From contig UQPB01000016.1 of the NCBI GenBank assembly GCA_900542835.1, positions 1 to 64,000 of the forward strand: DNA of 64,000 nt, written 5' to 3'. The notes below the pieces were generated by a model. It saw nothing but the letters and a program-made list of their open reading frames with translations, was not told where the DNA came from and did no database searches. The translations under genes were made by a program, and so were the position numbers. This document shows, one piece after another, positions 41,544 through 51,338 of this stretch (the stretch's first letter is position 1; each line of letters opens with the position of its first letter). This DNA comes from an uncultured Pelosinus sp. (GTDB lineage Bacteria; Bacillota; Negativicutes; Sporomusales; Acetonemataceae).

Positions 41544-42068
41544 TTACTTTATCGCAATAGTGTGTAAATAGCGTAAGTACTCCGCCGCCTGCTGCTGATA
41601 ATGCAAGGCCGACTGGCGGATTTTTTCAATCTCGGCTGGTTCAAGCCGGCGGATAGCCCGGGCGGGCGAGCCGACGATCAGCGAGTTGGCGGCAAAAGAC
41701 TTATTCAGCGTAATCAGCGCGCCGGCGCCGACAATACTGTTCTCGCCAATCTCCACTCCGTCCATCAGCACCGAATTCATGCCAATAATGCAATTGTTGC
41801 CAATCCGGCAGCCATGCAGCAATGCCTGATGGCCAACGGTAACATAGTCGCCGACACTGGAATTGGCGTGAACAACGGCGTTATCCTGAATATTGGTAAA
41901 CCGTCCGATCTGGATAGCGGCTTCATCGCCGCGAATGACGGCGTTGAACCAAACCCCGGAGGACTCGCCAATCCTCACATCACCACAGATTCTGGCGCCT
42001 TCAGCCAGGAAAACATCGTCCGCAATCTGGGGCCAGACCCCCTTGAACGGAAAAAGACTGTAAGCCAT
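41544..42068 (-). CDS. Gamma-carbonic-anhydrase-family hexapeptide protein
   Basis: 174-residue left-handed beta-helix protein (YrdA/PaaY/gamma-CA family). The repeated hexapeptides ([LIV]-G-x4) run from about residue 15 to 145, with the three metal-ligand His positions in VVHANS and VGHQALLHG. ATG 42068 follows the M42 stop by one base; the TTG-led extension overlaps that gene and is not used. Members can be carbonic anhydrases or ferripyochelin-binding-like proteins; activity not provable here. Confidence 0.88.
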   Translation of the reverse strand: MAYSLFPFKGVWPQIADDVFLAEGARICGDVRIGESSGVWFNAVIRGDEAAIQIGRFTNIQDNAVVHANSSVGDYVTVGHQALLHGCRIGNNCIIGMNSVLMDGVEIGENSIVGAGALITLNKSFAANSLIVGSPARAIRRLEPAEIEKIRQSALHYQQQAAEYLRYLHTIAIK

Positions 42069-42069
42069 T

Positions 42070-43143
42070 CTACTCAATCAGCTCCCTGTATTTCTCATAG
42101 TCAAGACTTTCGGCGACGGCGACCAAGAGATCGGCTGCCGCCTGGCAGTCATCCCAATGAATGATGCTGTTATGGCTGTGAATGTAGCGGGTGGGAATAC
42201 TCAGCACTAAGCTGGGTACGCCGGCATCGTTTAAGTGAATCCGGCCTGCGTCGGTGCCGCCGCCTTCGGTGAACTCGAGCTGATAGGGAATCTTTCTCTC
42301 TTCGGCAATGGCAGTGACGAACTGGCGAAGCTTGGCATGGGGGATCAGGCTGGAATCAAAAATTGAGATCGCGACGCCTTTACCCAGCTTGCTCGACGCC
42401 TGGTCGCTGCTGACCCCGGGGGTGTCACCGGCAACGCAGGTATCGATCGCAAAGCCGATATCGGGCTTAATTACACTGGCGCTGGTCATCGCTCCCCGCA
42501 GCCCCACTTCCTCCTGCACCGTTCCCACGCCGTAAAACGTATTGGGATGACTGATCTGCGCCAGCCTCTCCATAACCTCAACCATGACGGCACAGCCAAC
42601 CCGGTTATCCCAGGCTTTGGCCATCAGCATCTTCTCATTGGCGAGGACGGTAAACTCGCTGTAAGGCACGACCGCATCGCCGGGACGGACGCCGAAACGC
42701 TCCTTAGCCTCCTGCTCGTCCTGCGCGCCGATATCAATGTACATATCTTTCTTTTCCACGACTTTTTTCCGTTCTTCGGGGCTGAGAATATGCGGCGGTT
42801 TGCTGCCGATCACGCCGGGAATTTCGCCTTTGCCGGTATGAATAGTTACTCTCTGCCCCAGCATGACCTGCTCCCACCAGCCTCCCAGCGTTGTAAATTT
42901 CAAGAAGCCCTCTTTTGTAATATACTTGATCATGAAGCCAATCTCATCCATATGACTGGCCAGCATGATTTTCGGCTCGCTGCCCGAGCCGGTTTTCTTA
43001 AAAATAACGCTGCCGATTTTATCATATGACACTTCGGCTTTGCCCGCGAGGCGCCCCTTCAACAGTTCCTTAACTTGCTGCTCGTATCCCGATACCCCGG
43101 CAGCCTCTGTCAGCTGCTTCAGCCACGAATTTGTTCTTTTCAT
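42070..43143 (-). CDS. M42-family aminopeptidase
   Basis: 357-residue di-metal peptidase (FrvX/glutamyl aminopeptidase-like). Metal ligands: His in MLASHMDEIGFM, Asp in AKAWDNRVGCAV, the Glu pair in GTVQEEVGLRGA, Asp in GFAIDTCVAGD and His in YIHSHNSIIH. Forms large tetrahedral complexes in relatives and trims peptides in the cytoplasm. First gene of a four-gene operon; GGGAGGG site. Confidence 0.92.
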   Translation of the reverse strand: MKRTNSWLKQLTEAAGVSGYEQQVKELLKGRLAGKAEVSYDKIGSVIFKKTGSGSEPKIMLASHMDEIGFMIKYITKEGFLKFTTLGGWWEQVMLGQRVTIHTGKGEIPGVIGSKPPHILSPEERKKVVEKKDMYIDIGAQDEQEAKERFGVRPGDAVVPYSEFTVLANEKMLMAKAWDNRVGCAVMVEVMERLAQISHPNTFYGVGTVQEEVGLRGAMTSASVIKPDIGFAIDTCVAGDTPGVSSDQASSKLGKGVAISIFDSSLIPHAKLRQFVTAIAEERKIPYQLEFTEGGGTDAGRIHLNDAGVPSLVLSIPTRYIHSHNSIIHWDDCQAAADLLVAVAESLDYEKYRELIE

Positions 43144-43439
43144 GCCAAACCCTCCCTTTACGTAATTACTGTACTAGTATAAATCAAAACAGACGTTATT
43201 AGCCTCATTGACACCCCGTGTTCCGGCAGTGTTATATTTTGGTTTCAATGAAAAGTACACTAAAAGACAAAGAAGTGCCGACGCCGCACTCCTGAAGGGA
43301 GTCTGCCAGGAGCTGCTGACACCGCCATTTGTCCTTTTGGCTGTCATTAAGCTGAAGATATAATTGTTTCAAGGCACTCGCTAACTTGCCACTATTTTCT
43401 TACTATTCAATGCCAACCGAAGCATTCCTGCTGTGCGGG
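43144..43439. other. Intergenic stretch upstream of the M42 gene
   Basis: About 300 bases with a small hairpin (ACTCC TGAA GGGAGT near 43290) and a possible -10 TATACT near 43180 on the minus strand. No gene or known element seen. Confidence 0.4.
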
Positions 43440-43480
43440 GAAAAAAAGACCTCCCGCACATGCAGAGGGGAGGTCTTGAA
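43440..43480 (-). terminator. htpX terminator
   Basis: Minus-strand AAGACCTCCCCTCTGC / GTGCGGGAGGTCTT hairpin followed by TTTTTTTCC, 3-5 bases after the htpX stop. Confidence 0.93.
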
Positions 43481-43483
43481 CGG

Positions 43484-44344
43484 TTAGCGAATCTGATTAG
43501 CCAGTTCCTGCAGCTTGGCAACCCGCATCTGGGTCGTGGGATGCGTGCTGAACAGGCTCGACATCCAGCCGCCCAAGCCGCTGAAGGGATTGATAATAAA
43601 CAGGTGGGATGTAGCCTGCGTCGCCTGCGGCATCACCCGGTTTTTCGCGTAGTGCTCGATCTTCTGCAGCGCGCTGGCCAGTGCCAGCGGCTTACCGGAC
43701 AGCTTTGCGCCGGTCTCGTCAGCTTCGAACTCGCGGGAACGGGAAATACCCAATTGAATCAGGGTTGCGGCCAGCGGCGCCAGAACGACCAGGAACACGA
43801 ACTCGAGAATACCGCCAATTCCGTTGTCTTCATCGTTGCTGCGGCCAAAAATCGCCGCCCACTGCGCCATATGGGCGATCGTAGTAATTACGCCGGCAAT
43901 TGTGGCAACCACCGTGCTGATCAGCGTATCGCGGTTTTTAATATGCGCCAGTTCGTGGGCGACAACGCCCTCAAGCTCTTCATAACTCAGCGCCCGCATA
44001 ATCGCCGTCGTCACCGCGACAGCGCCATGCTCGGGATCGCGGCCGGTAGCAAAAGCATTGGGCGTATCGGTTTCAATTACATACACACGGGGCATCGGCA
44101 TGCCGGCTTTCTGAGCCAGCTTCGCCACCATCCGGACCAGATCGGGAGCGCTTGAGGCATCAACCTCACGCGCATTGTACATTTTCAGCACAATCTTGTC
44201 ACTATACCAGTAGCTGACAAAGTTCATACCGATTGAGAATATCAACATCAGCATCAAGCCGCTGCGGCCGCCGAACATATTGCCGATAGCCAGCAGCAGA
44301 CCCGTCAGCAGCGCCAGCAAAAACGTCGTTTTTAACGAATTCAA
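43484..44344 (-). CDS. htpX: Zinc membrane protease HtpX
   Basis: 286-residue M48 peptidase. Two N-terminal membrane helices (residues 5-40) precede a cytoplasmic catalytic domain with HExxH in GVVAHELAHIKNRD. A further membrane pair follows, then EFEADETGAKLSG with the third metal ligand. It degrades misfolded membrane proteins, together with FtsH in well-studied bacteria. Start is TTG at 44344 behind GGAGGTG at 5-base spacing, better than the other candidates in frame. Confidence 0.93.
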   Translation of the reverse strand: MNSLKTTFLLALLTGLLLAIGNMFGGRSGLMLMLIFSIGMNFVSYWYSDKIVLKMYNAREVDASSAPDLVRMVAKLAQKAGMPMPRVYVIETDTPNAFATGRDPEHGAVAVTTAIMRALSYEELEGVVAHELAHIKNRDTLISTVVATIAGVITTIAHMAQWAAIFGRSNDEDNGIGGILEFVFLVVLAPLAATLIQLGISRSREFEADETGAKLSGKPLALASALQKIEHYAKNRVMPQATQATSHLFIINPFSGLGGWMSSLFSTHPTTQMRVAKLQELANQIR

Positions 44345-44526
44345 GCGAACACCTCCATAGTTGCTATACATATACTATTTGTACGGATTCGTCAAGGAAG
44401 TTATGTCGGTTTCGCGGGAAATCGCCTCCTTTTCTATCTCTGTTTTAATTATAAGTATTTTAGTGAGAATTAACAAGCCCTATTTCAGGCAATTTTAGGC
44501 GAATTCCGGGGTTGACACGCAATCTG

Positions 44527-44976
44527 CTATTCCTGTTCCAACCGCGCTTTGACTGCCTGCAGCATATTCATGCTATTATCCCGCACCTTTTTCTTCAGCA
44601 GCGGATTCAACAGGCCGGCAATCATCGGAATGCCGAATTCAAAATCAACGGTCAGCATGATTTCCGTATTGCCGTCGCCCAGCTCGGTCAGCGCCCATTC
44701 GCCCTCGAATTTTTTCAGGTCGCCCTCTGTCTGCTTATAACGGATACGCTTATTGACGTCGTCAAAGACATCCTCCTCCGTCCAGCGGATGATCCGGCCG
44801 TCAACATTCGAAACCCAGCGGGTAACTGTGGTCGTATCGGTTCGCGCCAGCACCTCGACACTGACAAGATCAGGCATAAACTGCGGATACTTCTCCATAT
44901 CCTTGATAATGGGGTAAATAGCGGCCGCGCTGCTGGCGACCGGCAATTTCACTTCCACATACGGCATTGTCGTCAC
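44527..44976 (-). CDS. SRPBCC/START-like protein
   Basis: 149 residues of the polyketide-cyclase/CoxG-like helix-grip fold: N-terminal VKLPVASSAAAIYPIIKDMEKYPQFMPDLVSVEVL, then alternating strands, and a long C-terminal helix. Members bind hydrophobic ligands, and some are RatA-type. Ligand unknown. It ends the unit with the aminotransferase (3-bp gap). Confidence 0.82.
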   Translation of the reverse strand: MTTMPYVEVKLPVASSAAAIYPIIKDMEKYPQFMPDLVSVEVLARTDTTTVTRWVSNVDGRIIRWTEEDVFDDVNKRIRYKQTEGDLKKFEGEWALTELGDGNTEIMLTVDFEFGIPMIAGLLNPLLKKKVRDNSMNMLQAVKARLEQE

Positions 44977-44979
44977 TCC

Positions 44980-46233
44980 TTACAAATCTTCGATAACGGC
45001 ATCGGCGGCAGCCACCGCGCCGGCAAGCACAGTCAGCACGGTTTCAAGCTGGGCGTCGGAAATGGTCAGCGGCGGTTCCATCCGGATCACTTTGGGGTTG
45101 TTCAGCGTGTAAGCCGCCAACACGCCGTTGGCGATCAATTCGTTCATCAGCATACCGCCAACGCCTTCCTTGGTTAGTTCCAGACCGATCATCAGACCCT
45201 TGCCGCGTACTTCCTTGATAACTGCGGGATAGCGGTCCGCCAACGCCCGCAGCTGCTTCAGCAAGGCATTGCCGGCAGCGGCGGAGCGCTCTGGCAGCCG
45301 CTCCTGCTGCAGAACGGTAATGGCTGCAATCGCCGCGGCGCAGGCCAGTGGATTGCCGCCAAAAGTGGAGGTATGTAAAAACGGGCTGTCGATCAGCTTG
45401 TCCCAGACAAACGGCCGGGCCGTAAACGCGCCGATCGGCATCACGCCGCCTCCCAGCGCCTTGGCGGTGGCGATAATGTCCGGCACAACCCCGTAATGCT
45501 CGCAGGCAAACATGGCGCCGGTACGGCCGAGACCGGTCTGCACCTCATCGCAAATCAGCAATGCGCCGTAACGGTCGCAAAGAGCGCGGGCGGCAGGCAG
45601 GTATTCATCCTGCGGAACAATGATGCCGCCTTCTCCCTGAACCGGCTCAAGAATGACCGCCGCCGTCTCCTGGTCAACTGCTGCCGCCAGTGCATCGCAA
45701 TCGTCAAACGGCACATGGCAAAACCCTTCCAGCAGCGGCAGAAACGGCTCGCGGAACAAATCGCGGCCGGTAGCGCTGAGAGCTCCCATCGTTTTACCGT
45801 GAAATGAATTGACGGCAGCGACAATTTTCTTGCGTCCGGTATGCAGCCGGGCAAGCTTAAGCGCCCCTTCTACGGCTTCGGTGCCGCTGTTGCCGAAAAA
45901 GCTGTACTGCAAATCACCCGGCGTGATCTGCGCCATCAATTCGGCCAAATCGGCCATCGGCGCATCAAGCAGGATTTTGCTTGACAGCGGCATCCGGTCA
46001 AGCTGCGCTTTGACAGCCTCGATAACCGCCGGATGGCGGTGTCCCAGGCTGAATACGCCGTAGCCGCCTAAACAGTCGATATACGTCTTGCCGTCGCTAT
46101 CGGTAATGACCGCCCCGTCAGCCTGCCACTCAACCGTGGACAAGCCCATAAACCTGAACAGGCGGGCCATGGAAGGATTAATATACTGTTCGTATTTGGC
46201 CAGAGTTGCGCCAGCCAATGCTTCGCGTTCCAT
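44980..46233 (-). CDS. Class III PLP aminotransferase (putrescine/acetylornithine type)
   Basis: 417 residues. The PLP lysine is in ATAKALGGGVMPIGAF and the Asp in LLICDEVQTGLGRTG. GNSGTEAVEGALKLAR and FHGKTMGALSATGRD are typical of diamine and omega-amino-acid aminotransferases. Sequence style resembles putrescine aminotransferase (YgjG) more than ArgD, but without arginine genes nearby the donor is uncertain. GGGAGG site before the ATG. Next gene (SRPBCC) starts 3 bp later. Confidence 0.85.
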   Translation of the reverse strand: MEREALAGATLAKYEQYINPSMARLFRFMGLSTVEWQADGAVITDSDGKTYIDCLGGYGVFSLGHRHPAVIEAVKAQLDRMPLSSKILLDAPMADLAELMAQITPGDLQYSFFGNSGTEAVEGALKLARLHTGRKKIVAAVNSFHGKTMGALSATGRDLFREPFLPLLEGFCHVPFDDCDALAAAVDQETAAVILEPVQGEGGIIVPQDEYLPAARALCDRYGALLICDEVQTGLGRTGAMFACEHYGVVPDIIATAKALGGGVMPIGAFTARPFVWDKLIDSPFLHTSTFGGNPLACAAAIAAITVLQQERLPERSAAAGNALLKQLRALADRYPAVIKEVRGKGLMIGLELTKEGVGGMLMNELIANGVLAAYTLNNPKVIRMEPPLTISDAQLETVLTVLAGAVAAADAVIEDL

Positions 46234-46383
46234 GCAGTTGCCTCCCTTTTCCTTTTCTCTTCATTTTCTGGACTCAACCGTCAAAATCCTCTGTAGCAGC
46301 CGACTTTATCTAAAGTATTGCCCTCGGGCCTGTCTTCAAGTCAGTAGGCAGGGCAAGGAGGGTGATTTTTTTACGTACAGGCA

Positions 46384-46416
46384 TATTAAAACGCCGTGCA
46401 TTTGCAGCGGCGTTCT
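46384..46416 (-). terminator. Likely nuo operon terminator
   Basis: Minus-strand AACGCCG...CGGCGTTTTAATAT hairpin with an inner TGCA/TGCA pair, about 90 bp after the nuoN stop. Confidence 0.75.
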
Positions 46417-46458
46417 AGGCGTTTTAACCAGTATTATTTTACCTGGGCAAGCAATGAT

Positions 46459-46508
46459 TAAATGAGCCAGTCAACTTGCGCTGCGGGCATTAAGCAGCGC
46501 TTACTTAA
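46459..46508. repeat. Inverted-repeat-ended element family, short copy C
   Basis: Contains TTAAGCAGCGCTTACTTAA (46490-46508), identical to copy D at 56543-56561 in the same orientation. ATGAGCCAGTCA next to it matches the reverse strand of copy B. GCGCTGC (46478-46484) and GCAGCGC (46494-46500) form a hairpin. The nuoN stop codon lies inside it. Confidence 0.6.
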
Positions 46509-47911
46509 AACAGGGCTTTGGCCGCACCGGCCGCCAGCCGGGCCAGCGGCTCGGGATAAAGTCCGCAGAGAACGGTCAGCGTCATGCTCACAAGAGCGAC
46601 CCAGCCGAGTCCGCCGCTATAGGGTAAATGCGCTGCGGGCGGCTGTCCCAGATACATGCTCTTAACCACCATCAAATAATAATATACGGACAGCATCGAC
46701 ATCACAAACCCCAAAAACGCCAGCCACAACAGGCCGTTGTCAACAGCGGCGCTGAATAAATAGAACTTGCCGACAAAACCGGCCAAAACGGGAATCCCGG
46801 CCATTGACAGCAGCGATACCGTCATTGCCGCCGCCAGCAGCGGCGCCCGCCGCGCCAGCCCGCTGTAAGCACTAATCTCGTCGGATTGTTCGTTCAGATG
46901 GACCGCTGTCACAACCGCAAACGCGCCGGCATTGGCAAAAACGTAAACCATAGCGTAAAACAGCAGGCCTTTAACGCCCGCCTCTCCCGCCGCCGCCAGA
47001 CCCGCCAGCAGATAACCGGCCTGGGCAATGGAAGAATAGGCCAGCAGCCGTTTGAGGTTTGTCTGGGCAATTGCCAGCAGATTGCCGGCTACCATGCTGA
47101 GAGCGGCCAAAGCGGCAATAAGCGGCGGCCAGTTAAACACCGCAATGTCCGCCGCCTGCATTGCCAGCCGCGTCAGCGCGGCAAAGCCGGCGGCTTTTGA
47201 AGCCATTGCCAGCATAGCGGTGACAGGAACCGGGGCACCCTCGTAGACATCAGGCGCCCACATGTGAAACGGGACAGACGCGACTTTAAACAAAAGCCCG
47301 GCAAAAACCAGCGCCATTCCGGTAAGCGCCGCCGGCGAATAGACAGCCCGGCTCATAAGCTGAGGCCAGGCGAAAGAGCCGGCAGCGCCGAAAAGCAGGC
47401 TGACGCCAAAGAGAAATACCGCCGTGGACGCCGCCCCGATCAGCAGGTATTTCAAGCCTGCCTCGCTTGAGAGGCAGCCGCTGCCCATACCGGTCAGGAT
47501 GAAAAATGACACCGCCATCAGCTCCATGCCGACATAAAGCGTCAGAAAATCGTTGGCGGCAGCCATCAGCATCATTCCCACCACCGTCAGCAGCAGCAGA
47601 AAATAAAACTCCCCCTGCCGGCGCTGCAGCCGTTCCACATAATCAAAGGAAAACCCAATCGTTAAGATCGCCGCCAGCAGGAACAGTTGCTTAAAAAACA
47701 CGGCGTAATCGTCCAGGCGGAACAAACCCTGGTAAAACGTTTCCCTGCTGCCGTATAAGCCCAGGGCATAAACAAGAACCGCTCCCAGTCCGGCCAAAGC
47801 CAGACAGCCCAGCTGCCGCCGCTGCCCGGGCGGCAGCAGCAAATCGGCCAGCAGCAGACTTAGCGCCAGTCCGGCGGTCAGCATTTCCACGGTTAACAGC
47901 GAGAAATTCAC
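46505..47911 (-). CDS. nuoN: Complex I membrane subunit N
   Basis: 468-residue antiporter-like subunit with about 14 helices. Family stretches include LLTVVGMMLMAAANDFLTLYVGMELMAVSFFILTG (with the Glu in VGMELM), KVASVPFHMWAPDVYEGAPVPVTAMLAMASKAAGF and the discontinuous-helix Lys region. It is one of the proton-pumping units. Last gene of the 11-gene operon, 1 bp after nuoM. Its stop falls in a repeat. Confidence 0.95.
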   Translation of the reverse strand: MNFSLLTVEMLTAGLALSLLLADLLLPPGQRRQLGCLALAGLGAVLVYALGLYGSRETFYQGLFRLDDYAVFFKQLFLLAAILTIGFSFDYVERLQRRQGEFYFLLLLTVVGMMLMAAANDFLTLYVGMELMAVSFFILTGMGSGCLSSEAGLKYLLIGAASTAVFLFGVSLLFGAAGSFAWPQLMSRAVYSPAALTGMALVFAGLLFKVASVPFHMWAPDVYEGAPVPVTAMLAMASKAAGFAALTRLAMQAADIAVFNWPPLIAALAALSMVAGNLLAIAQTNLKRLLAYSSIAQAGYLLAGLAAAGEAGVKGLLFYAMVYVFANAGAFAVVTAVHLNEQSDEISAYSGLARRAPLLAAAMTVSLLSMAGIPVLAGFVGKFYLFSAAVDNGLLWLAFLGFVMSMLSVYYYLMVVKSMYLGQPPAAHLPYSGGLGWVALVSMTLTVLCGLYPEPLARLAAGAAKALF

Positions 47912-47912
47912 C

Positions 47913-49457
47913 TTACTTCCCTCCCAGCAGCTTTGTCAGCGGCAGCAGCCCGTCGTGGCCCTGCAGGCTGTCCAGCAGCGGCTGCACAGGCATAACGCCG
48001 CTGTCTACTACCCGCAGCAGCAACGCCGGAAACAGCCCGAACAAAACAACGGTTCCTGCCAGCAGCAGCAACGGTGTTAAAGCCGGCCCGGTGATATCGG
48101 AACAGCCGTCAAACCGGGGCATTCGCGGTCCGAACAAGATCGCCGCCAGCGTCCGCAGCACATATAAGGCGGTAAGAATAATGCCGGCTATCGCCAGAAT
48201 CGCCGGCAGCGGAAAACGGGAAAACACGCCGAGAAAGATCGTGAATTCCGGGACAAAACCAATTAGTCCCGGCAGCCCCAGTGAAGCCATGCCAGCTACC
48301 ATAAAACCGGCGGCGGCGCGCGGCATCTGATGCGCCAGGCCGCCCAGCTCGGAAATGGAACGGACATGCGTCCGCTCGTAAACAAAGCCGATCATGGCGA
48401 AAAACAAAGCCGCCATTACACCATGGGCGAACATATTAGCCACAGCGCCGGCAATGCCCAACGGATTCAAAGCGGCAATGCCGAGCAGCACGTAGCCCAT
48501 ATGCGACACCGACGAATAGCCAACCACATACTTCAAGTCTTTTTGCACCAGCGCAATAAACGCGGCGTAAGCGACATTGATCACGCCAAGGCCGGCGATC
48601 AGCGGTGCCCAGAACTTTGCTCCCAGCGGCAGCATGAGAATGCCGATGCGGATCAAGCCATAGCCGCCGATTTTTTTCAAAACACCGGCATGAATCATGG
48701 AAACAGCGGTAGGAGCGCCGGCATAACCGTCAGGCGACCAGCTGTGAAACGGCCACATGGACAGCAGCGAACCAAAGCCAAGCAGCAGCAGAAAAAACGC
48801 CCAAATCTGAAACGATTCGGAAAAGCGGCCCAGTTCACGGGCGGCCGTCAGCGCCTCCATGGCAAACGTACGCTCGCCGGCCGGATAAGCCGTCAGATAT
48901 AGTGACATCACCCCTATCAGCATAAAGGCGGAGCCCAGCAGCAGATAAATTGTCAGCTTGATGCCGGCGTACTCCTTGGTGACCCTTTTCGATGAACCCC
49001 AGAGAATGACCAGCAGATAAATGGGAATAACCACAACCTCATAAAACAGTAAAAATATGAACAAATCGCGGGTAATGAACGTTCCCGTTACGCCGGTGAC
49101 CAGCAGCAGCAGCAGCAGAAAGAACTCCTTCGGCCGCTCTTCAAGCGACCAGGATGAAAAGACAGCGCAAAAGCCGATCAGCGCGGACAGCAGCATCAGC
49201 GGCACAGAAATGCCGTCAACGCCCAGCGAGTAATCCACCCCCAGATCGCCGATCCAGGGAACCCGCTCGGTAAACTGCATGCCGCCCCGCAGCCAGTCAT
49301 ACCCGGCAAAGACAGTCAGTGCCAGAGCCAGCGTGATGCCGGTGGCCAGTGCGGCAATCCGTTTAACCGCACCGGCGGCATGCGGCGGCAGCGCGGCAAT
49401 CACCGCCGCTCCCGCAGCAGGCGTCAGCAGTATCAGACTTAACAGCGGCAGTTTCAT
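47913..49457 (-). CDS. nuoM: Complex I membrane subunit M
   Basis: 514 residues, antiporter-like proton channel subunit. FYEVVVIPIYLLVILWG (key Glu), SMWPFHSWSPDGYAGAPTAVSMIHAGVLKKIGGYGLIRI, and DLKYVVGYSSVSHMGYVLLG are diagnostic. Its ATG overlaps the nuoL stop by one base. Confidence 0.96.
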   Translation of the reverse strand: MKLPLLSLILLTPAAGAAVIAALPPHAAGAVKRIAALATGITLALALTVFAGYDWLRGGMQFTERVPWIGDLGVDYSLGVDGISVPLMLLSALIGFCAVFSSWSLEERPKEFFLLLLLLVTGVTGTFITRDLFIFLLFYEVVVIPIYLLVILWGSSKRVTKEYAGIKLTIYLLLGSAFMLIGVMSLYLTAYPAGERTFAMEALTAARELGRFSESFQIWAFFLLLLGFGSLLSMWPFHSWSPDGYAGAPTAVSMIHAGVLKKIGGYGLIRIGILMLPLGAKFWAPLIAGLGVINVAYAAFIALVQKDLKYVVGYSSVSHMGYVLLGIAALNPLGIAGAVANMFAHGVMAALFFAMIGFVYERTHVRSISELGGLAHQMPRAAAGFMVAGMASLGLPGLIGFVPEFTIFLGVFSRFPLPAILAIAGIILTALYVLRTLAAILFGPRMPRFDGCSDITGPALTPLLLLAGTVVLFGLFPALLLRVVDSGVMPVQPLLDSLQGHDGLLPLTKLLGGK

Positions 49458-51331
49458 TATCTCGCACCTCCCAGACAGGCGACAAGCGCAACGGCAGCCG
49501 CAAAATAGACGAGGATATAGTGTTGCACCTGCCCGGTCTGCAGGCGTCGGAATAAGGCGGAGGCGGCAGCGACGCTGCGCGCCAGATTATCGACCAGACC
49601 GTCGATAATCCGGATATCGATCCAGTAAAGGATACGGCCGAGTCCGTCGATGAACACCCGCCGGCTCCAGGCATAACATTCGTCAATATAGAAGGCCCGC
49701 CGGCTCAGACGGTACAACAGCGGCAACTTTGCCGCCACTGCCCCGGCCGGCCATTGCCCACTGCCGTACATGCGCCAGGCAGCCCCCAGCGCCGCCAGTG
49801 AGAGCAGTGTCGAGACGCCGGCAATCTGCCAATCGATTGCCGCGTGCTGCGGCGGACCAAACCGCACCCATTCACCAAAGCCCAGATAGAACGGCACAAT
49901 ACCGCCGGCAACGGACAAAACGGCCAGCAGCAGCAGCGGCGTCAGCATCCAGCCGCCAGCCTCATGCGGCTGCTGCCCATGAACCGGACTGCCATAAAAA
50001 ACGCTGAAGAACATGCGCCCCATGTAAAAAGCGGTTAAAACAGCCGTCAGCGCCGCGATTGCATATAAAGGCAAACTGGCCGCCGCCGCAGCCGCCAGAA
50101 TTTCATCCTTGGAGAAAAAACCGGCAAACGGTGGAATGCCGGCGATGGCCAGAACGGCAATCCCCATGCTCAGGTGCGTAAACGGCATGGTTTTGCGCAA
50201 ACCGCCGGTTTGAAAAATATCGGCTGTATCCTGCAGGGCATGCATAACTGCCCCTGCTCCTAAAAACAGCAATGCTTTAAAGAACGCATGCGTCATCAGA
50301 TGAAACATCGACGCGCTCAGGCTGCCCACACCCAGCGCCAGCATCATATACCCCAGCTGGCTGATGGTCGAGTAGGCGAGAATCCGCTTAATCTCCCGCT
50401 GCGTTAAAGCAATTACGGCGGCAAACAAGGCGGTGAACGCGCCGCACCAGGCAATCAGGGCCAATACGGCCGGCACTGCCGCAAACAGCATATAACAGCG
50501 GGCGATCAGATACACACCGGCCACAACCATGGTTGCCGCATGGATCAGCGCCGAAACCGGCGTTGGCCCTTCCATCGCGTCCGGCAGCCAGACGTGCAGC
50601 GGAAACTGTCCCGATTTAGCCAGCGGTCCGCAGAAAACCAACACGGCGGCGACAGTTATCCAGCCGCTGCCGCCGGCAGTCAGAAAGACGGGCAGCCGCG
50701 CGGTCAATTGCGGGAAATCCAGCGTTCCCAACGCGGTCTGCAGCAGCAGGATTCCCAGCAGCAAGCCGAAATCGCCGATGCGGGTGGTCATAAACGCCTT
50801 CTTGGCTGCCTCTACAGCCGAATGCTTGAAAAAATAGTATCCGATCAGCAGATACGAACACAGGCCAACCAGTTCCCACAGCACGAACAGCTGCAGCAGG
50901 TTTGCCGCAAGGACCAGCCCCAGCATCGCTGCCGCAAACAGGCAAATATAACAGAAGAAGCGCGAGAAACCCGCGTCGCCGCGCATATAGCCGACAGAAT
51001 AAACGGCCACCAGCAATGCCACTGTAGATACGACGATCAATAGCAGCGCCGACAGGGGGTCAAGCAGCACGCCCCAATTTACCGATAGCGAACCGACCTG
51101 AAACCAGTTGACGGTGCGGATAAACGGCGTTTCCATGCTGATACCGCCGCTAACGACGGCCGCAGCCGCCGCGGCTGACAGAAGAAACGCGCTGCCCAGG
51201 GCAGCAAGGGCGGTCAGCGCCGCCAGCCGCGGCCGGGAATAAACCGCAGCGGCAATCAGGATGCAGCCAAGTGCCGGCAGCAGCGGAATCAACCAGAGAT
51301 ACGGTAAGACAATCTGCCAGTCCATGCTCAT
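49457..51331 (-). CDS. nuoL: Complex I membrane subunit L
   Basis: 624-residue largest antiporter-like subunit, about 16 helices including the long lateral helix at the C-terminus. LFVLWELVGLCSYLLIGYYF (Glu), SGQFPLHVWLPDAMEGPTPVSALIHAATMVVAGVYLIAR and KRILAYSTISQLGYMMLALG are typical. Coupled to nuoK (7-bp gap) and nuoM. Confidence 0.96.
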   Translation of the reverse strand: MSMDWQIVLPYLWLIPLLPALGCILIAAAVYSRPRLAALTALAALGSAFLLSAAAAAAVVSGGISMETPFIRTVNWFQVGSLSVNWGVLLDPLSALLLIVVSTVALLVAVYSVGYMRGDAGFSRFFCYICLFAAAMLGLVLAANLLQLFVLWELVGLCSYLLIGYYFFKHSAVEAAKKAFMTTRIGDFGLLLGILLLQTALGTLDFPQLTARLPVFLTAGGSGWITVAAVLVFCGPLAKSGQFPLHVWLPDAMEGPTPVSALIHAATMVVAGVYLIARCYMLFAAVPAVLALIAWCGAFTALFAAVIALTQREIKRILAYSTISQLGYMMLALGVGSLSASMFHLMTHAFFKALLFLGAGAVMHALQDTADIFQTGGLRKTMPFTHLSMGIAVLAIAGIPPFAGFFSKDEILAAAAAASLPLYAIAALTAVLTAFYMGRMFFSVFYGSPVHGQQPHEAGGWMLTPLLLLAVLSVAGGIVPFYLGFGEWVRFGPPQHAAIDWQIAGVSTLLSLAALGAAWRMYGSGQWPAGAVAAKLPLLYRLSRRAFYIDECYAWSRRVFIDGLGRILYWIDIRIIDGLVDNLARSVAAASALFRRLQTGQVQHYILVYFAAAVALVACLGGAR

Positions 51332-51338
51332 ACGCCTC